Source: Nocardia transvalensis
GTDB lineage: Bacteria; Actinomycetota; Actinomycetes; Mycobacteriales; Mycobacteriaceae
Length of the DNA stretch: 64,000 nucleotides
Reading direction: 5' to 3'
Assembly (NCBI RefSeq): GCF_015477765.1
Contig: NZ_JADLQQ010000010.1
Location: 62,001-126,000 of the forward strand
Part shown: piece by piece, positions 8,609 through 17,248 of the stretch
How positions within the stretch are numbered: position 1 is the stretch's first letter
How the letters are laid out: every line of letters starts with the position of its first letter
Made by a program: the position numbers and the translations under genes
The notes under the pieces: model-generated
Databases searched by the model: none
The model's input: the letters and a program-made list of their open reading frames with translations, nothing else
Told to the model about the DNA's origin: nothing

Positions 8609-10237
8609 TCAGACGGCTCGTCGAGTCGCGCGCAGCACGACGTCGTCGACGTGGTGGGTGCTGGCCGCGCCGGGTGGCCGCGGCCGGGTCTCGTGGATCT
8701 CGACGTGCCAGGTGTCGGGGTCGGCGGTGAGTGCGGCGGCGATCTCGTCGACGCCGACGAACGCCTCCGGGTCGTACATCCGGGTCTGGATCGCCACGTC
8801 CACCGGCTCGCGCAGGGGGGCGAGGTCGTGGTGCACGGCCAGAAGTGTGCCGCCGGGGGCGACGGCGTCGAGCAGGCTGCGCAGACCGCGCTGGTCAGGC
8901 GTGCGCTTGAACGAGCCGTACTGCAGGGAGACCAGGTCGAAGGTCTCGGTGCCGAAGGGCGCGGGATCGTTGGCGTCGCCGCGCACGAGGTCGACGCCGA
9001 GCCCGCGGCGCTCGGCCTCGGCGCGCAGCCGGGCGAGCGCGTTGCCGGAGATGTCGGTGGCGGTCACCTTCCAGCCGCGCTCGGCCAGCCAGAGGGCATC
9101 GGCGCCCTCGCCGGTGCCGACGTCGAGCGCCCGTCCGGGGGCCAGTTCGGTGACCTCGTGGACGAGCGTGCCGTTGGGGTTGACGCTCCACGCTCGGTCG
9201 GGGCCCGCGTAGCGGTGGTCCCAGTCGGCCTCCTCGCCCGAGCGCCGGGCGGCGCGCAGGTCCTCCTCGGCGAGACTGAAGGCGATCATGGCGCCGACCT
9301 GGCTGCCCTGGGCGGCCGACGGCAGCACATGAAGGCTCGGGTCGGTGACGTTACCGGCCGCGTAGATCCCAGGCACGGCGGTCTCGCCGCGCGGGTCGAC
9401 CGCGACGACGTTGCCGGCGCCGGTCGGGTGCAGGGTGGTGGTGAGCCCGACCCCGGCCAGCACGTCAGCGCGGGCGTGAAACCGCGATCCGACCACCACG
9501 GCGTCGGCTTCGAGGACGCGGCCGTCGTCGAGCTCGACCCCGGATACCTCGCCGTCCGGCGCGGTGACGACCCGGCGGACCATGCTGCGCTCGATGACCA
9601 CGCCGGAGGAGGCGAGATCGTCGACGACTTCCTCGTCGATCCCGGCCGGGTCGTGCAGCACGACGGTCAGCCGGTCCGTCAGATGCCGGTACAGGGTGGT
9701 CGGGTGGAGACCCAGGGGGTGGGTCACGATCTGCACCAGGCGCTGGTCACGCACCTCGAAGCCGTGGCAGAACGGGCAGTGGACCACGCCGCGTCCCCAC
9801 TGCTCCGCGATGCCGTCGATCGCGGGGAGCTCGTCGGAGAGGCCGGTCGCGGCGAGGACGCGCCGGGCCACCAGCGCGTGCTCGCCGGTGAGGTCAAGTC
9901 GGAACGTGCCGTCGTCGCGACGGTGCACGCCCACGACCCGGCCGGAGAGCACCTCTCCGCCATAGCTGCGCACCTCCTCACGCCCGACTGCCATCAGCTC
10001 GCCGGGCGCGACCCCCTCGTGCCCCAGGTAACCGTGCATGTGCGCGGCCGGGGCATTGCGCGGGGTGCCGTCGTCGACCACGACGATGTTGCGCCGCTGG
10101 CGGGAGAGCTGCAGGGCGGCGGCGAGACCGGCAGCCGAGCCGCCGATCACGGCGACGTCGCAGTGACGCTGCAGGGTGGGGTGCCGGGCGTGCTCGGAAT
10201 GGGCTGAGTGCTGGCTCTGCGCGGGGTGCTCGCTCAT
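8609..10237 (-). CDS. Bifunctional thioredoxin-reductase-like oxidoreductase / SAM-dependent methyltransferase fusion
   Basis: 542 residues. Residues ~27-325 form a TrxR-like flavoprotein: FAD motif VIGGSAAGLAAAL, a redox-type CPFC near residues 153-156 in GRGVVHCPFCHGFEV, and GIYAAGNVTDPSLHV. A short linker leads to a class I methyltransferase (~340-540) with motif LDVGTGEGADALWLAE and LVRGDAND. The first ~20 residues are His-rich. The ATG at 10235-10237 was chosen at the start of this His-rich leader; the frame extends further but only as antisense of the XRE-cupin gene. Such fusions exist in actinobacteria and are suggested to act in detoxification (inference). It is divergent from the XRE-cupin gene. 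Confidence 0.9.
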   Translation of the reverse strand: MSEHPAQSQHSAHSEHARHPTLQRHCDVAVIGGSAAGLAAALQLSRQRRNIVVVDDGTPRNAPAAHMHGYLGHEGVAPGELMAVGREEVRSYGGEVLSGRVVGVHRRDDGTFRLDLTGEHALVARRVLAATGLSDELPAIDGIAEQWGRGVVHCPFCHGFEVRDQRLVQIVTHPLGLHPTTLYRHLTDRLTVVLHDPAGIDEEVVDDLASSGVVIERSMVRRVVTAPDGEVSGVELDDGRVLEADAVVVGSRFHARADVLAGVGLTTTLHPTGAGNVVAVDPRGETAVPGIYAAGNVTDPSLHVLPSAAQGSQVGAMIAFSLAEEDLRAARRSGEEADWDHRYAGPDRAWSVNPNGTLVHEVTELAPGRALDVGTGEGADALWLAERGWKVTATDISGNALARLRAEAERRGLGVDLVRGDANDPAPFGTETFDLVSLQYGSFKRTPDQRGLRSLLDAVAPGGTLLAVHHDLAPLREPVDVAIQTRMYDPEAFVGVDEIAAALTADPDTWHVEIHETRPRPPGAASTHHVDDVVLRATRRAV

Positions 10238-10277
10238 GAGTCCGACGGTACGGCGCCTGGCCTTCTCAGCAAAGTCT

Positions 10278-10294
10278 CTTGCACAATTCGCAAG
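10278..10294. promoter_or_regulatory. Inverted repeat CTTGC-N7-GCAAG, probable operator
   Basis: A perfect 5-bp dyad with a 7-bp centre (CTTGCACAATTCGCAAG) sits in the 75-bp divergent interval between the oxidoreductase-methyltransferase gene and the XRE-cupin gene. Its position suits binding by the XRE-cupin protein to control both promoters; binding itself is inferred. Confidence 0.5.
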
Positions 10295-10312
10295 GCATGC
10301 CAGGATGGAGGC

Positions 10313-10870
10313 ATGAGCGGAGTCGCCGACGTCGAGGCCCTGGCGCGGTCGCGCCTGCGCAGCATGCGCACCACCCTGGGGTACTCCCTCGACGAGTTGG
10401 CCGAGCGCACCAACCTCAGCGCGTCGACCATCAGCCGCGTCGAGACCGGCAAGCGCACGCTGAGCCTCGACGTGCTCGTGCCGCTGGCCAACGCCCTCCA
10501 GGTGAGCCTCGACGTGCTCTTCGAGGTGCCCACCGACGACGACGTCGTCATCCGCCCCGTGGCGCACAGCAGCGGCACGCGGACCACGTGGCCGCTGAGC
10601 CGTCCGGACGGGCGCACGGTTGCGTTGAAGATGCGTCTCGAGCCGTCCGACGAGCCGCCCAGCCAACGGGTGCACCCGGGACACGACTGGTTCCTCGTGC
10701 TCGAGGGACGCGTGCGACTGTGGCTGGGCGAGCGGCAGATCGACGTCGAGGCGGGCGAGGCGGCGGAGTTCGCGACGATGGTCCCGCACGCGTTCACGGC
10801 CCCGTCCGGTCCGGCCGAGCTGATCATGGTCTTCGACCGCGACGGACAGCGCGCGCACGTGCATCAGTGA
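10313..10870 (+). CDS. XRE-family regulator with C-terminal cupin
   Basis: 185 residues. An N-terminal helix-turn-helix (about 12-65, with GYSLDELAERTNLSASTISR) is joined to a C-terminal cupin_2 domain (about 105-180, with HPGHDWFLVLEGRVRLWLGE). This is the PuuR/SutR-type layout, in which a small ligand in the cupin modulates DNA binding. The ATG follows GGATGGAG; the frame upstream to 10208 overlaps the divergent gene and is less likely. It probably controls the fusion enzyme at 8609-10237 and itself. Confidence 0.92.
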   Translation: MSGVADVEALARSRLRSMRTTLGYSLDELAERTNLSASTISRVETGKRTLSLDVLVPLANALQVSLDVLFEVPTDDDVVIRPVAHSSGTRTTWPLSRPDGRTVALKMRLEPSDEPPSQRVHPGHDWFLVLEGRVRLWLGERQIDVEAGEAAEFATMVPHAFTAPSGPAELIMVFDRDGQRAHVHQ

Positions 10871-11044
10871 ATTGCTGAGTTCGAGCGAGAGATGACCGTT
10901 CCCGCACCGGTCCCCGGTCACCCGCGCCACCATCTACCGCCACCTCGACAAGAAGCCTACGAGCAGCAGTTAAGCAACTACTCTGCCCCAGGGGCAGTTT
11001 CGGGACTCCTGGGCCATTACGGCCGCGAGCGAAGCTACATGGTG

Positions 11045-11248
11045 ACCGCACCTAGCGGGGACCGTGCTGGACGACAACCACCCGGTAGAACCAGCGGCCG
11101 CTCGCCCTACACCGGCAAGATCGAGCAGGTCATAGTCGAGATCGCTCTCCTCCCGCAGGGTGTCGCGTGCCCAGGCGGCTATACCGGGGCAGATACGGGT
11201 GGGGCGGGTGCTGCCGATAAGGACCGCGACGCGCTTCTTGTCCGTCAA
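11045..11248 (-). pseudogene. NADPH-dependent FMN reductase, truncated 5' fragment
   Basis: From a TTG at 11246-11248 the minus strand reads KKRVAVLIGSTRPTRICPG and then ~35 residues ending in DYDLLDLAGVG, the typical flavodoxin-fold start of FMN reductases. After that point the sequence stops resembling the family and ends early near 10970. The remaining two-thirds of the enzyme is missing. The intact gene would have been divergent from the MarR gene at 11406, a common regulator-target pair. Confidence 0.7.
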
Positions 11249-11345
11249 AGGACCACTTCTTCCCCTATCTCGGTCGTGTCGAGCCCGGCGGCACCGCGTG
11301 CCGCCGATCCCGTGCACACCACGCAATTGTTCGTCCCACATACTG

Positions 11346-11397
11346 TTCGTGTCACGAATCAAAATAGTTGGTATCGCGAACCGAATCAAGCTAACCT
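11346..11397. promoter_or_regulatory. MarR-type operator region and leaderless promoter
   Basis: A perfect dyad TTCGTG-T-CACGAA at 11346-11358 and a second, looser dyad GGT-N7-ACC at 11370-11382 precede TAACCT (11392-11397). That -10-like hexamer lies 8 nt before the GTG of the MarR gene, consistent with a leaderless transcript. The dyads cover the -35 and upstream area, as expected for autoregulation. Confidence 0.5.
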
Positions 11398-11405
11398 GGC
11401 CCACT

Positions 11406-11855
11406 GTGACCACTGACGCACCCGACCCGCCGGACCTGGTCGACGGGCTGATCCAGCTGTCGTTCATCCTGCAGGCGGTCCTGGGCCGCCTCGCCGGCCA
11501 ACAAGGGCTATCGGTCACCCAGTTGCGAATGCTCGCGGTGCTCGACGATCGCGAGATCGGCATGCAGCAGCTGGCCGGCATCCTGGAACTGGAGAAGTCC
11601 AGCGTCACCGGCTTGGTCGATCGAGCCGAGCGGCGCGGTCTGGTGCGACGGATCGCCGTTCCCGGAAACCGGCGCGCCGTCCATGTCACCGTCACCGCCG
11701 ACGGCCGAGCCGTCGTGCATCTGGTGCGCGAGGCGGTCCGAGCCGAGATCGGCGATCTGGCAAGCACTTTGAGCGAGAGGCAGCAGGGCTCCTTCCGCCG
11801 ATCGATCGAAACGCTGATCCTGCATTACGTCACCCAGCACGCCATTCCGGTGTGA
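11406..11855 (+). CDS. MarR-family transcriptional regulator
   Basis: 149 residues with a winged helix-turn-helix: LSVTQLRMLAVLDD, then the recognition region MQQLAGILELEKSSVTGLVD and the wing around RRIAVPGNRRAVHVTVT. I chose the GTG at 11406 because it follows a -10-like TAACCT by 8 nt and begins just before the family's N-terminal helix; the frame is open back to 11160. The adjacent divergent flavin reductase is truncated, so this regulator may have lost its original target. Confidence 0.9.
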   Translation: MTTDAPDPPDLVDGLIQLSFILQAVLGRLAGQQGLSVTQLRMLAVLDDREIGMQQLAGILELEKSSVTGLVDRAERRGLVRRIAVPGNRRAVHVTVTADGRAVVHLVREAVRAEIGDLASTLSERQQGSFRRSIETLILHYVTQHAIPV

Positions 11856-12418
11856 GCATCCTCGATGCCCGGCGGCCCAGCCCTCGACGTCACCCCTGAC
11901 GCATGGGACGCGCCTTCATTGCACGCGTGCACATCGACGGGTTCCGGCTACCCGCCCGGTCCGACTCTGGCCACACCACCAGCTGGCAGACCAGCTTGTC
12001 CTGGTCCGGCATCAGCCACAGGCGTGGTGGGCCGATGTCGTGATGTGGGCCTTGCTCTTTGCTTGCCACCACAGCAAACAGCCTGGCCGAAGCTCCCACC
12101 GGACCGGGCAATCCGCCGCGGCAGGGCCAGCTCGGCGGGCGTACGGAACTCGGCATGAGCGCGCGGCGGGAAGCCATGTCGCCCAACCGATCCAGAGAAA
12201 TCTGGACGGACGACCAATGCGCGACATGCGGCATTACAGGACATCCACGCGGAACTTTTTGCGCTGTATCGGCAACTCGTCCAACCTATCCCGCGGCTGT
12301 CGCACGTCTCGCTCAGTAACGACGCCATTGGAGTCGTTACAACCTACTTCGATGGTCAGCGACGACCGTGCCACGTTCGGATGCATTGCGGCCTGAAGAC
12401 ATGCGGTGGACTACGTGT
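11856..12418. other. Interval with no confident gene
   Basis: Several overlapping frames are open on both strands but none has a start, ribosome-binding site and family match together. A plus-strand frame at about 12180-12400 (with LQDIHAELFALYRQLVQP) has coding-like composition without a start codon and could be a relic. Confidence 0.3.
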
Positions 12419-12790
12419 TCACGGGCAGGCCGTCGAGTGCTGGTGGGTTCGCAACGCGAGGATATCGGTGATGTCGATATCGGGTCCGCCGTCGAGGACC
12501 AAGTCCAGACGGGCAGGCCCGACCGTTTGCGTGATGGCAGGGCCGTCGTAGCGCGGAATGACGGCGGCCGCGGCGGCGTGCAGGCAGAACGATCGGATCA
12601 TGCCGGTCCGGGAAGAGGCGGTGCGGGAAGGGTTTTCGGGTTGCCGCATGGGAGGGTCGATCACGAACACCATCGGGCGTTCGGGGGTGCCTCGTTGGAC
12701 CCAGATAGGGAATCCGAGGTCGCTGTACAACCAGAACTGGTCGCGCAGATGCTCGGGCAGCTGTCCGCGCAGACCCACTTGAGATGGCAA
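12419..12790 (-). CDS. Hypothetical protein, possibly 5'-truncated
   Basis: A 123-codon frame begins at a TTG 24 bp after the MFS transporter stop, on the same strand. It reads like a folded protein (LRDQFWLYSDLGFPIWVQRG, VFVIDPP, PARLDLVLDGGPDIDITDIL), but I do not recognise a family. No clear ribosome-binding site precedes the TTG, so the gene may be an operon-distal partner read through from the transporter or a truncated relic. Confidence 0.4.
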   Translation of the reverse strand: MPSQVGLRGQLPEHLRDQFWLYSDLGFPIWVQRGTPERPMVFVIDPPMRQPENPSRTASSRTGMIRSFCLHAAAAAVIPRYDGPAITQTVGPARLDLVLDGGPDIDITDILALRTHQHSTACP

Positions 12791-12814
12791 GCCGCAGCGA
12801 GCCGTTGGGGGTTG

Positions 12815-14182
12815 CTATGGGGACAATCGTTCCAGCGGGCGGTTGGCGGTCTCCTCACCGAAAAGGCCCAACACCACGCCGCCGACCAGTGCGGCCGACG
12901 CGAGCAGCCCGATCGCCAATGCGAAGCCGCTGCTGCCGGTGGCCACCAGCCCGACCAGCACCGGGCCGACGATGACGCCGAGCCGGATCGCGACCCCGTT
13001 GATGCCGCTGCCCCAGGTGCGGATTCTGGTCGGATACAGCTCGGCCACGTAGAGCTGCAGCCCGAGGTTGGTGGCGAACACGAACAGGGCCGCCACCGAG
13101 ACGAACGCCGCCAGCACGCCGGGCTGCGCGGGCCGCACGACGGCCAGCACCAGCAGGGTCACCCCCGCGCCGAGCAGCCCGGCGGTCAGGCATGGTTTGC
13201 GGCCGAGCCGGTCCACCGTCGCGGCCAGCAGCGCCGCGCCGAAGAACCCGGTCACCATCGTGAGCAGGCTGTAGCGCAGCGCGGTGGCCAGCCCGACGTG
13301 ATAGAGCCCGGTGTAGATGCTGGGTAACCAGGACGTCAGGCCGTAGTTGACCAGGTAAGCAGTGAAGCAGGTCAGCATGAGCACGGCGGTTCGCCGCGCG
13401 TAGCGGCTGGTGAACACCTCGGAAAGGCGACCGTTGCCGGGCCGCACCGCCAGGTCCATGGCCACCGCCGGCAGCTGCCCGTGCCGCCGGCGCACCTCGG
13501 CCTCGATCCGGCCGACTATCGCTGCCGCCTCGGTGGTCCGCCCGCGCGCGGCCAGCCAGCGCGGGGATTCGGGAACCCAGCGCCACAACACCACGGCCAG
13601 CAGCACCGGCAACCCGCCGAGCGCGAACAGCGGCCGCCAGCCCCAGGCCGGAACCACCCAGGACGACACCAGCGCCGCGGCCAGCAGCCCGACCACGAAC
13701 ACCAGCTCGTAGGCCAGTACGAACCGGCCGCGGCGGCGCGCGCCGATGATCTCGCTGATGTAGGCGGCACCGACCAGCACCTCCCCGCCGATGCCCACGC
13801 CTTGCCCGAACCGCAACGGCAGGAAGGCACCGAGCCCGGTGCAGGCCGGCATGAGCAGGCTGGTCACCGAATACAGGGCGACACACAGCGCGATCGCCCG
13901 CACCCGCCCGAGCCGGTCGGCCAGCCAGCCCGCCAGCAGCGCGCCGGCCAGCATGCCCACCGACCCGCTGGTGATCGCCCAGGTGGCACCGCTTGCGTCG
14001 AGGTGCCATTCTCGCCGCAGCACCGGTAACACGTAGGCGATCAAGAGCTGGTCGAAACCGTCGAACAGGGTGACCGCCCCGACCAGCAACCGCACCCGCC
14101 GCTGCCACCAGGACAGCGGGAGCCGCTCGATGCGGGCACTGATCTCGGCCACGGTGGCCGCGGTGTCCTCGGCGGCGGTCAC
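12815..14182 (-). CDS. MFS transporter (sugar/aromatic-acid porter type)
   Basis: 455 residues with about 12 hydrophobic segments. The hallmark loop between helices 2 and 3 reads GWLADRLGRVRAIA, the second copy between helices 8 and 9 reads DRLGRKPCLTAG, and PESPRWLAARGR follows helix 6. This resembles the sugar porter and AAHS/SV2-like subfamilies, suggesting proton-coupled uptake of an organic acid or sugar at the inner membrane. The GTG at 14180-14182 overlaps the stop of the upstream methyltransferase as GTGA, so the two are co-translated. The open frame to 14290 would overlap the methyltransferase much further. Confidence 0.9.
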   Translation of the reverse strand: MTAAEDTAATVAEISARIERLPLSWWQRRVRLLVGAVTLFDGFDQLLIAYVLPVLRREWHLDASGATWAITSGSVGMLAGALLAGWLADRLGRVRAIALCVALYSVTSLLMPACTGLGAFLPLRFGQGVGIGGEVLVGAAYISEIIGARRRGRFVLAYELVFVVGLLAAALVSSWVVPAWGWRPLFALGGLPVLLAVVLWRWVPESPRWLAARGRTTEAAAIVGRIEAEVRRRHGQLPAVAMDLAVRPGNGRLSEVFTSRYARRTAVLMLTCFTAYLVNYGLTSWLPSIYTGLYHVGLATALRYSLLTMVTGFFGAALLAATVDRLGRKPCLTAGLLGAGVTLLVLAVVRPAQPGVLAAFVSVAALFVFATNLGLQLYVAELYPTRIRTWGSGINGVAIRLGVIVGPVLVGLVATGSSGFALAIGLLASAALVGGVVLGLFGEETANRPLERLSP

Positions 14183-15006
14183 GGCCGGGCTAGCGGCTTG
14201 TAGCCCCACGCCTGCACCAGCGGCTGGCCGAGCAGGAAGGTGGCCGGGTCGTCCAGGTGTGCTCGCAGTCGTGTGGTCAGCTCCGTCCACTGTGGTGCGG
14301 TCAATCGGCCTTGCGCCAGCACGGTTTCGCGCACGGAGTCCAGTAAGGACAGCAGGTGGTAGCGCAGGTAATCGCCCGGGGCGGGGGTATGTACCCGTGC
14401 CACGGCCTGTACCTCGGTAAGCCCGGCCGCGCGCAGCATGCCGGGCAGCGTGCGACCGAACTCCACATTGGCACCACCCGCGGTGGCCACCTCGAGAAAC
14501 AGCTCCAGCAGGGTGTCCCAGGCCGGATGTGCCGGGTGGCAGGCCCAGCCGCCGCAGTCGAATTCCTCGGCAAGTACCACCCCGCCGGGCCGTACCAGCC
14601 GCACCATCGCGTCGAGGACCCCCGGTGGATCACCGGCCTGGATCAGCACCAACCGCTCATGTGCGGCATCCATCGATTCCGGCGGCAGTGTATTCCGGTG
14701 CACGTCGGCCTGGACGATTTCGACATTGTCCAGCGCACGAGCCGCCACCGCCGCGCGTGCCGCTGCCACGAACGCTTCCGCCCGCTCGAGTCCGACCACG
14801 CGCCCGCCCGGTCCGACCCTGGCGGAAAGTACGTCCAACGCACCCAGGGGACCACAGCCCACATCCACGACCCGCCATCCGGCGCCGATGCCGGCCCGCT
14901 CCAGCAACTGCTCGGCATCCGCCGTCAGCGCCTGCGCCATCCGGTAAAGTCGGCTCGTCTCCTCGTTCGTTTCGCCGAGGAAGTAGTCCTGGTGTCGCGC
15001 GGTCAT
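14179..15006 (-). CDS. Class I SAM-dependent methyltransferase
   Basis: 275 residues from the ATG at 15004-15006 with GGAGAG upstream. Motif I reads WRVVDVGCGPLGALDVL (about residues 45-61), followed by RVVGLERAEAFVAAAR and a motif-III-like LVRPGGVVLAEEFDCGG. It would methylate a small molecule in the cytoplasm. Coupling by GTGA overlap to the MFS transporter hints that the pair modifies and exports, or imports, one compound; the substrate is not evident. Confidence 0.88.
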   Translation of the reverse strand: MTARHQDYFLGETNEETSRLYRMAQALTADAEQLLERAGIGAGWRVVDVGCGPLGALDVLSARVGPGGRVVGLERAEAFVAAARAAVAARALDNVEIVQADVHRNTLPPESMDAAHERLVLIQAGDPPGVLDAMVRLVRPGGVVLAEEFDCGGWACHPAHPAWDTLLELFLEVATAGGANVEFGRTLPGMLRAAGLTEVQAVARVHTPAPGDYLRYHLLSLLDSVRETVLAQGRLTAPQWTELTTRLRAHLDDPATFLLGQPLVQAWGYKPLARP

Positions 15007-15039
15007 TGTCTCTCCATCCAGACGGGATCGGTTCGGAGG

Positions 15040-15200
15040 TGGGTGGTGCTGTCGCAGAACGCGGAGCGGTGTTCTCAGCCGGATGCGAGGAGTTCGGCCA
15101 GCCCGAGGTGTCTTCGAGGTAGCGTTCGCAGGGAAAGCTGGCCGCGATGAGTGCGGCGCGGAACTGGTGGAGTGCCGCTCAGTGCGTCTCACCGGCTCCA
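15040..15200 (-). pseudogene. MarR-family C-terminal remnant
   Basis: A minus-strand frame without a start reads LHQFRAALIAASFPCERYLEDT. This matches, at both protein and DNA level, the end of the intact MarR protein at 24810-25247 (LYDELRTALLAAGFPYERYLQDT). The downstream part is out of frame. It is a dead copy of a paralogous regulator. Confidence 0.6.
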
Positions 15201-15276
15201 TCGCGGCCCGCTCGACTCGCTGGTCCACGGGATTGGTGAACCCGGGACGGTAAATCAGTGGGCTGGGTGAGTGAAC

Positions 15277-15681
15277 TCAGTCGAAGCGGAAATCGGCGAA
15301 ATCGAAGCCGGGTGCGACGATGCAACTGACGAGCACATACTCGTCACCCGCGGGCCGGGCGGACTGGCTGACCCCACCGGGCACCACGGCCTGCAACCGC
15401 TGTCCGCGCTCCACATCCGGACCGAGCAGGATCTCCTCACTCCCGATGTTCAGCAGCAGCGGACCACCTCGATGCCACAGCCAAAGCTCATCCGACCGCA
15501 CCGTGTGCGGCGCGGATTCATCGCCCGGCATCAACAAGAAGTGAATCGCGGTCGCCACCGACCGCTTCCCGTCGTACCCGGCGGGCTCGAATTCCACTGG
15601 GCTACGCCAGGTCTCCCGAAACCACCCACCCTCGGGATGCGGCTCCAGGTTAAGCGCCACCGCCAACGCGGGTCTATTCAC
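15277..15681 (-). CDS. Cupin_5 (DUF985) family protein
   Basis: 134 residues. The start is taken as GTG at 15679-15681 because GAGGAG lies 6 nt upstream and the product then begins with the family's usual ALAVALNLEPHPEGGWFRET. Other motifs are HFLLMPGDESAPHTVRSDELWLWHRG and the C-terminal VAPGFDFADFRF. The fold is a small cupin with unknown function; members have been linked to sugar-epimerase-like folds. In-frame ATGs at 15702 and 15717 are alternatives. Confidence 0.85.
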   Translation of the reverse strand: MNRPALAVALNLEPHPEGGWFRETWRSPVEFEPAGYDGKRSVATAIHFLLMPGDESAPHTVRSDELWLWHRGGPLLLNIGSEEILLGPDVERGQRLQAVVPGGVSQSARPAGDEYVLVSCIVAPGFDFADFRFD

Positions 15682-15724
15682 AATGCTCTCCTCTGCTCTC
15701 ATGCTCTTCGCACTCATCGTCCGC

Positions 15725-15821
15725 CGGGAGCGTCCCGCCGATCGTGGACGTGCTGCTGTCGAGGCTGGGAAAACCCGGCCTCGAATTCCTGGACCGGTTC
15801 GGCCAAACCGTGCCGTGGTGA
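15725..15821 (+). pseudogene. Unidentified gene fragment (3' end)
   Basis: A plus-strand frame without a start reads PPIVDVLLSRLGKPGLEFL and ends DRFGQTVPW before a TGA at 15819-15821. It has coding character but no 5' part; the upstream sequence belongs to the DUF985 gene's leader. I cannot name the family. Confidence 0.3.
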
Positions 15822-16002
15822 GCCGGCCGAATCTCATCGCAGGGCGGCGTGGCACTGGCCGAGCAGTCATCGCTCGGCCATGGCCAGGGACCATCCGGCA
15901 TCGAGCAAGGTGACGTAACCGCTGTGACCGAAACAGCGCCGTGCCCGCGCTGACATGCTCGTTGGTCAAGTCCTGTGTGCGCGACCGCGGCGGATATGCG
16001 AG

Positions 16003-16377
16003 TTACAGCTCCTCAGTAACGAATTTCGGGGACAGATGGTGAGCCAGGCTCTCGTACCTGCCGTCGCCGAGCACTCGGAATGTGTGCGGAGTGAATGCCG
16101 GAATGATCAGCGTGGTACCGGCGCCGACCGCCCTCAGTTCGGAACCGATGGTGAACTCGGAGCGGCCGCGCAACACGACCACCGTCTCCGGGTACGGGTG
16201 CTGATGTAGCGGCGGCGATTGCCCGACCTGGTTGGTGCTGAGGTGGATGGTCGAAACGTCCACTCCGTAGTCTTCCCCCGCCACCGCGACGAACCAGAAC
16301 TCGTCGTCGTCGGCACCGTCGGGTTCGATAAGCACGTGTGCTCCCGCAGCTGTGGTTTCTACGATGGGGCGGTGCAT
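16003..16377 (-). CDS. Small cupin-domain protein
   Basis: 124 residues from ATG 16375-16377 with GAGGT upstream; the frame is open to 16572. The core is a cupin_2 barrel: PPLHQHPYPETVVVLRGRSEFTIG (metal-binding His/His/Glu type) and the second motif IIPAFTPHTFRVLGDG. Such single-domain cupins act as small dioxygenases, isomerases or ligand sensors. It stands alone beside a decayed flavin monooxygenase, and no substrate is implied. Confidence 0.85.
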   Translation of the reverse strand: MHRPIVETTAAGAHVLIEPDGADDDEFWFVAVAGEDYGVDVSTIHLSTNQVGQSPPLHQHPYPETVVVLRGRSEFTIGSELRAVGAGTTLIIPAFTPHTFRVLGDGRYESLAHHLSPKFVTEEL

Positions 16378-16568
16378 GATGACCTCATTTCCGATCGTGC
16401 GTTCGAACGCGGCGCTTGTCCGCTTCATGTTTCGCCGGTGGGACGGCTCTGCAACATCTGTGTCATGTGGGGCACAGCTGTTGCAGGGCACGGAAGCCAT
16501 GGCGCGCCACGACGCATCATGGTGTCGTGGCGATCGGTGCTGTTCAGTAGCGCTCAGTAGCGCCGACC

Positions 16569-16884
16569 TCACAGCTGGCCGCAGTCGATCTCGGGCGCAG
16601 CCACATCACCCGGTTCAGGAGAGAGCTCGGCCGACACCGTGCCGTGCTGGTCTCGGCGGGTATTCGCCCGCCCTTCGACCCGGGCCAACTCCATGAAGGT
16701 GTCCGTCAAAGCCCGCTTCTGAAAAGGCGATCTGACCGGTGTCGGCGTGCAAGTCGAGCGTGCCGCCCGGGTCGTGGGAATCAACAGCGACGTCAGCGTC
16801 GTAGACCGTCAATACCGTTGCCGTGATACCCGAGCGCACATCAGGCCGGGCGGGCCGCCGACGATGGCGACGCAGGGTCGTCAT
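16569..16884 (-). pseudogene. FAD-dependent monooxygenase, frameshifted N-terminal remnant
   Basis: Three minus-strand frames together rebuild the start of a TetX-like flavin monooxygenase: VAIVGGPPGLM (after ATG near 16884), ITATVLTVYDADVAVDS with GGTLDLHADTGQIA, then FMELARVEGRANTRRDQHG and DVAAPEIDCGQL. The order and spacing match the intact protein at 26354-27475. At least two frameshifts and loss of everything after the PEIDCGQL segment make it non-functional. Confidence 0.75.
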
Positions 16885-17248
16885 GGGGGTGATTCCTTCC
16901 TACGTGTGCTGTGGCGGCCCGTTCGTCGCGGTACGGTCCGGCTCCTCACAGCGAGGATAGAACCGTACACAATGTAAATCAATTCTATATTTCAAGCTAT
17001 TCAACCAAGCCGTCAAACTGGAGATGTGGTGCGTCCTGGAAGCTGGAACAGGCCAGCGGATGTGAGTCCCATCTGGGTAGGTACCAGAGCGCCCAGGAGC
17101 AGGACCCGGCTTGCCGGAGAGATCTGGCGAGTTGAGGAATTGAGCGGGCTGTCAAGCGGGGTGCCAAGAGCCTCAGTGGAGGGAGCAAGCACCCGTCGCG
17201 GTTGTTCAGTGATTCAATCGAGTGGCGGGTGGGGGCGGGGCGCCGGGG
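16885..17248. other. Intergenic interval, AT-richer
   Basis: No gene is supported. Around 16965-17010 the sequence is unusually AT-rich and contains the small palindrome TACACAATGTA, which may belong to the promoter of the decayed monooxygenase on its left. Nothing else is recognisable. Confidence 0.3.

Noticed and set aside
8651..10207. A 518-codon plus-strand frame across the oxidoreductase-methyltransferase gene.
   Set aside because: It is the antisense shadow of a clearly coding minus-strand gene; it has Gly/Val/Arg-rich composition, no family motif and no ribosome-binding site.
12368..13327. A 319-codon plus-strand frame.
   Set aside because: Covers the minus-strand MFS transporter and reads as His/Gln/Arg-rich antisense.
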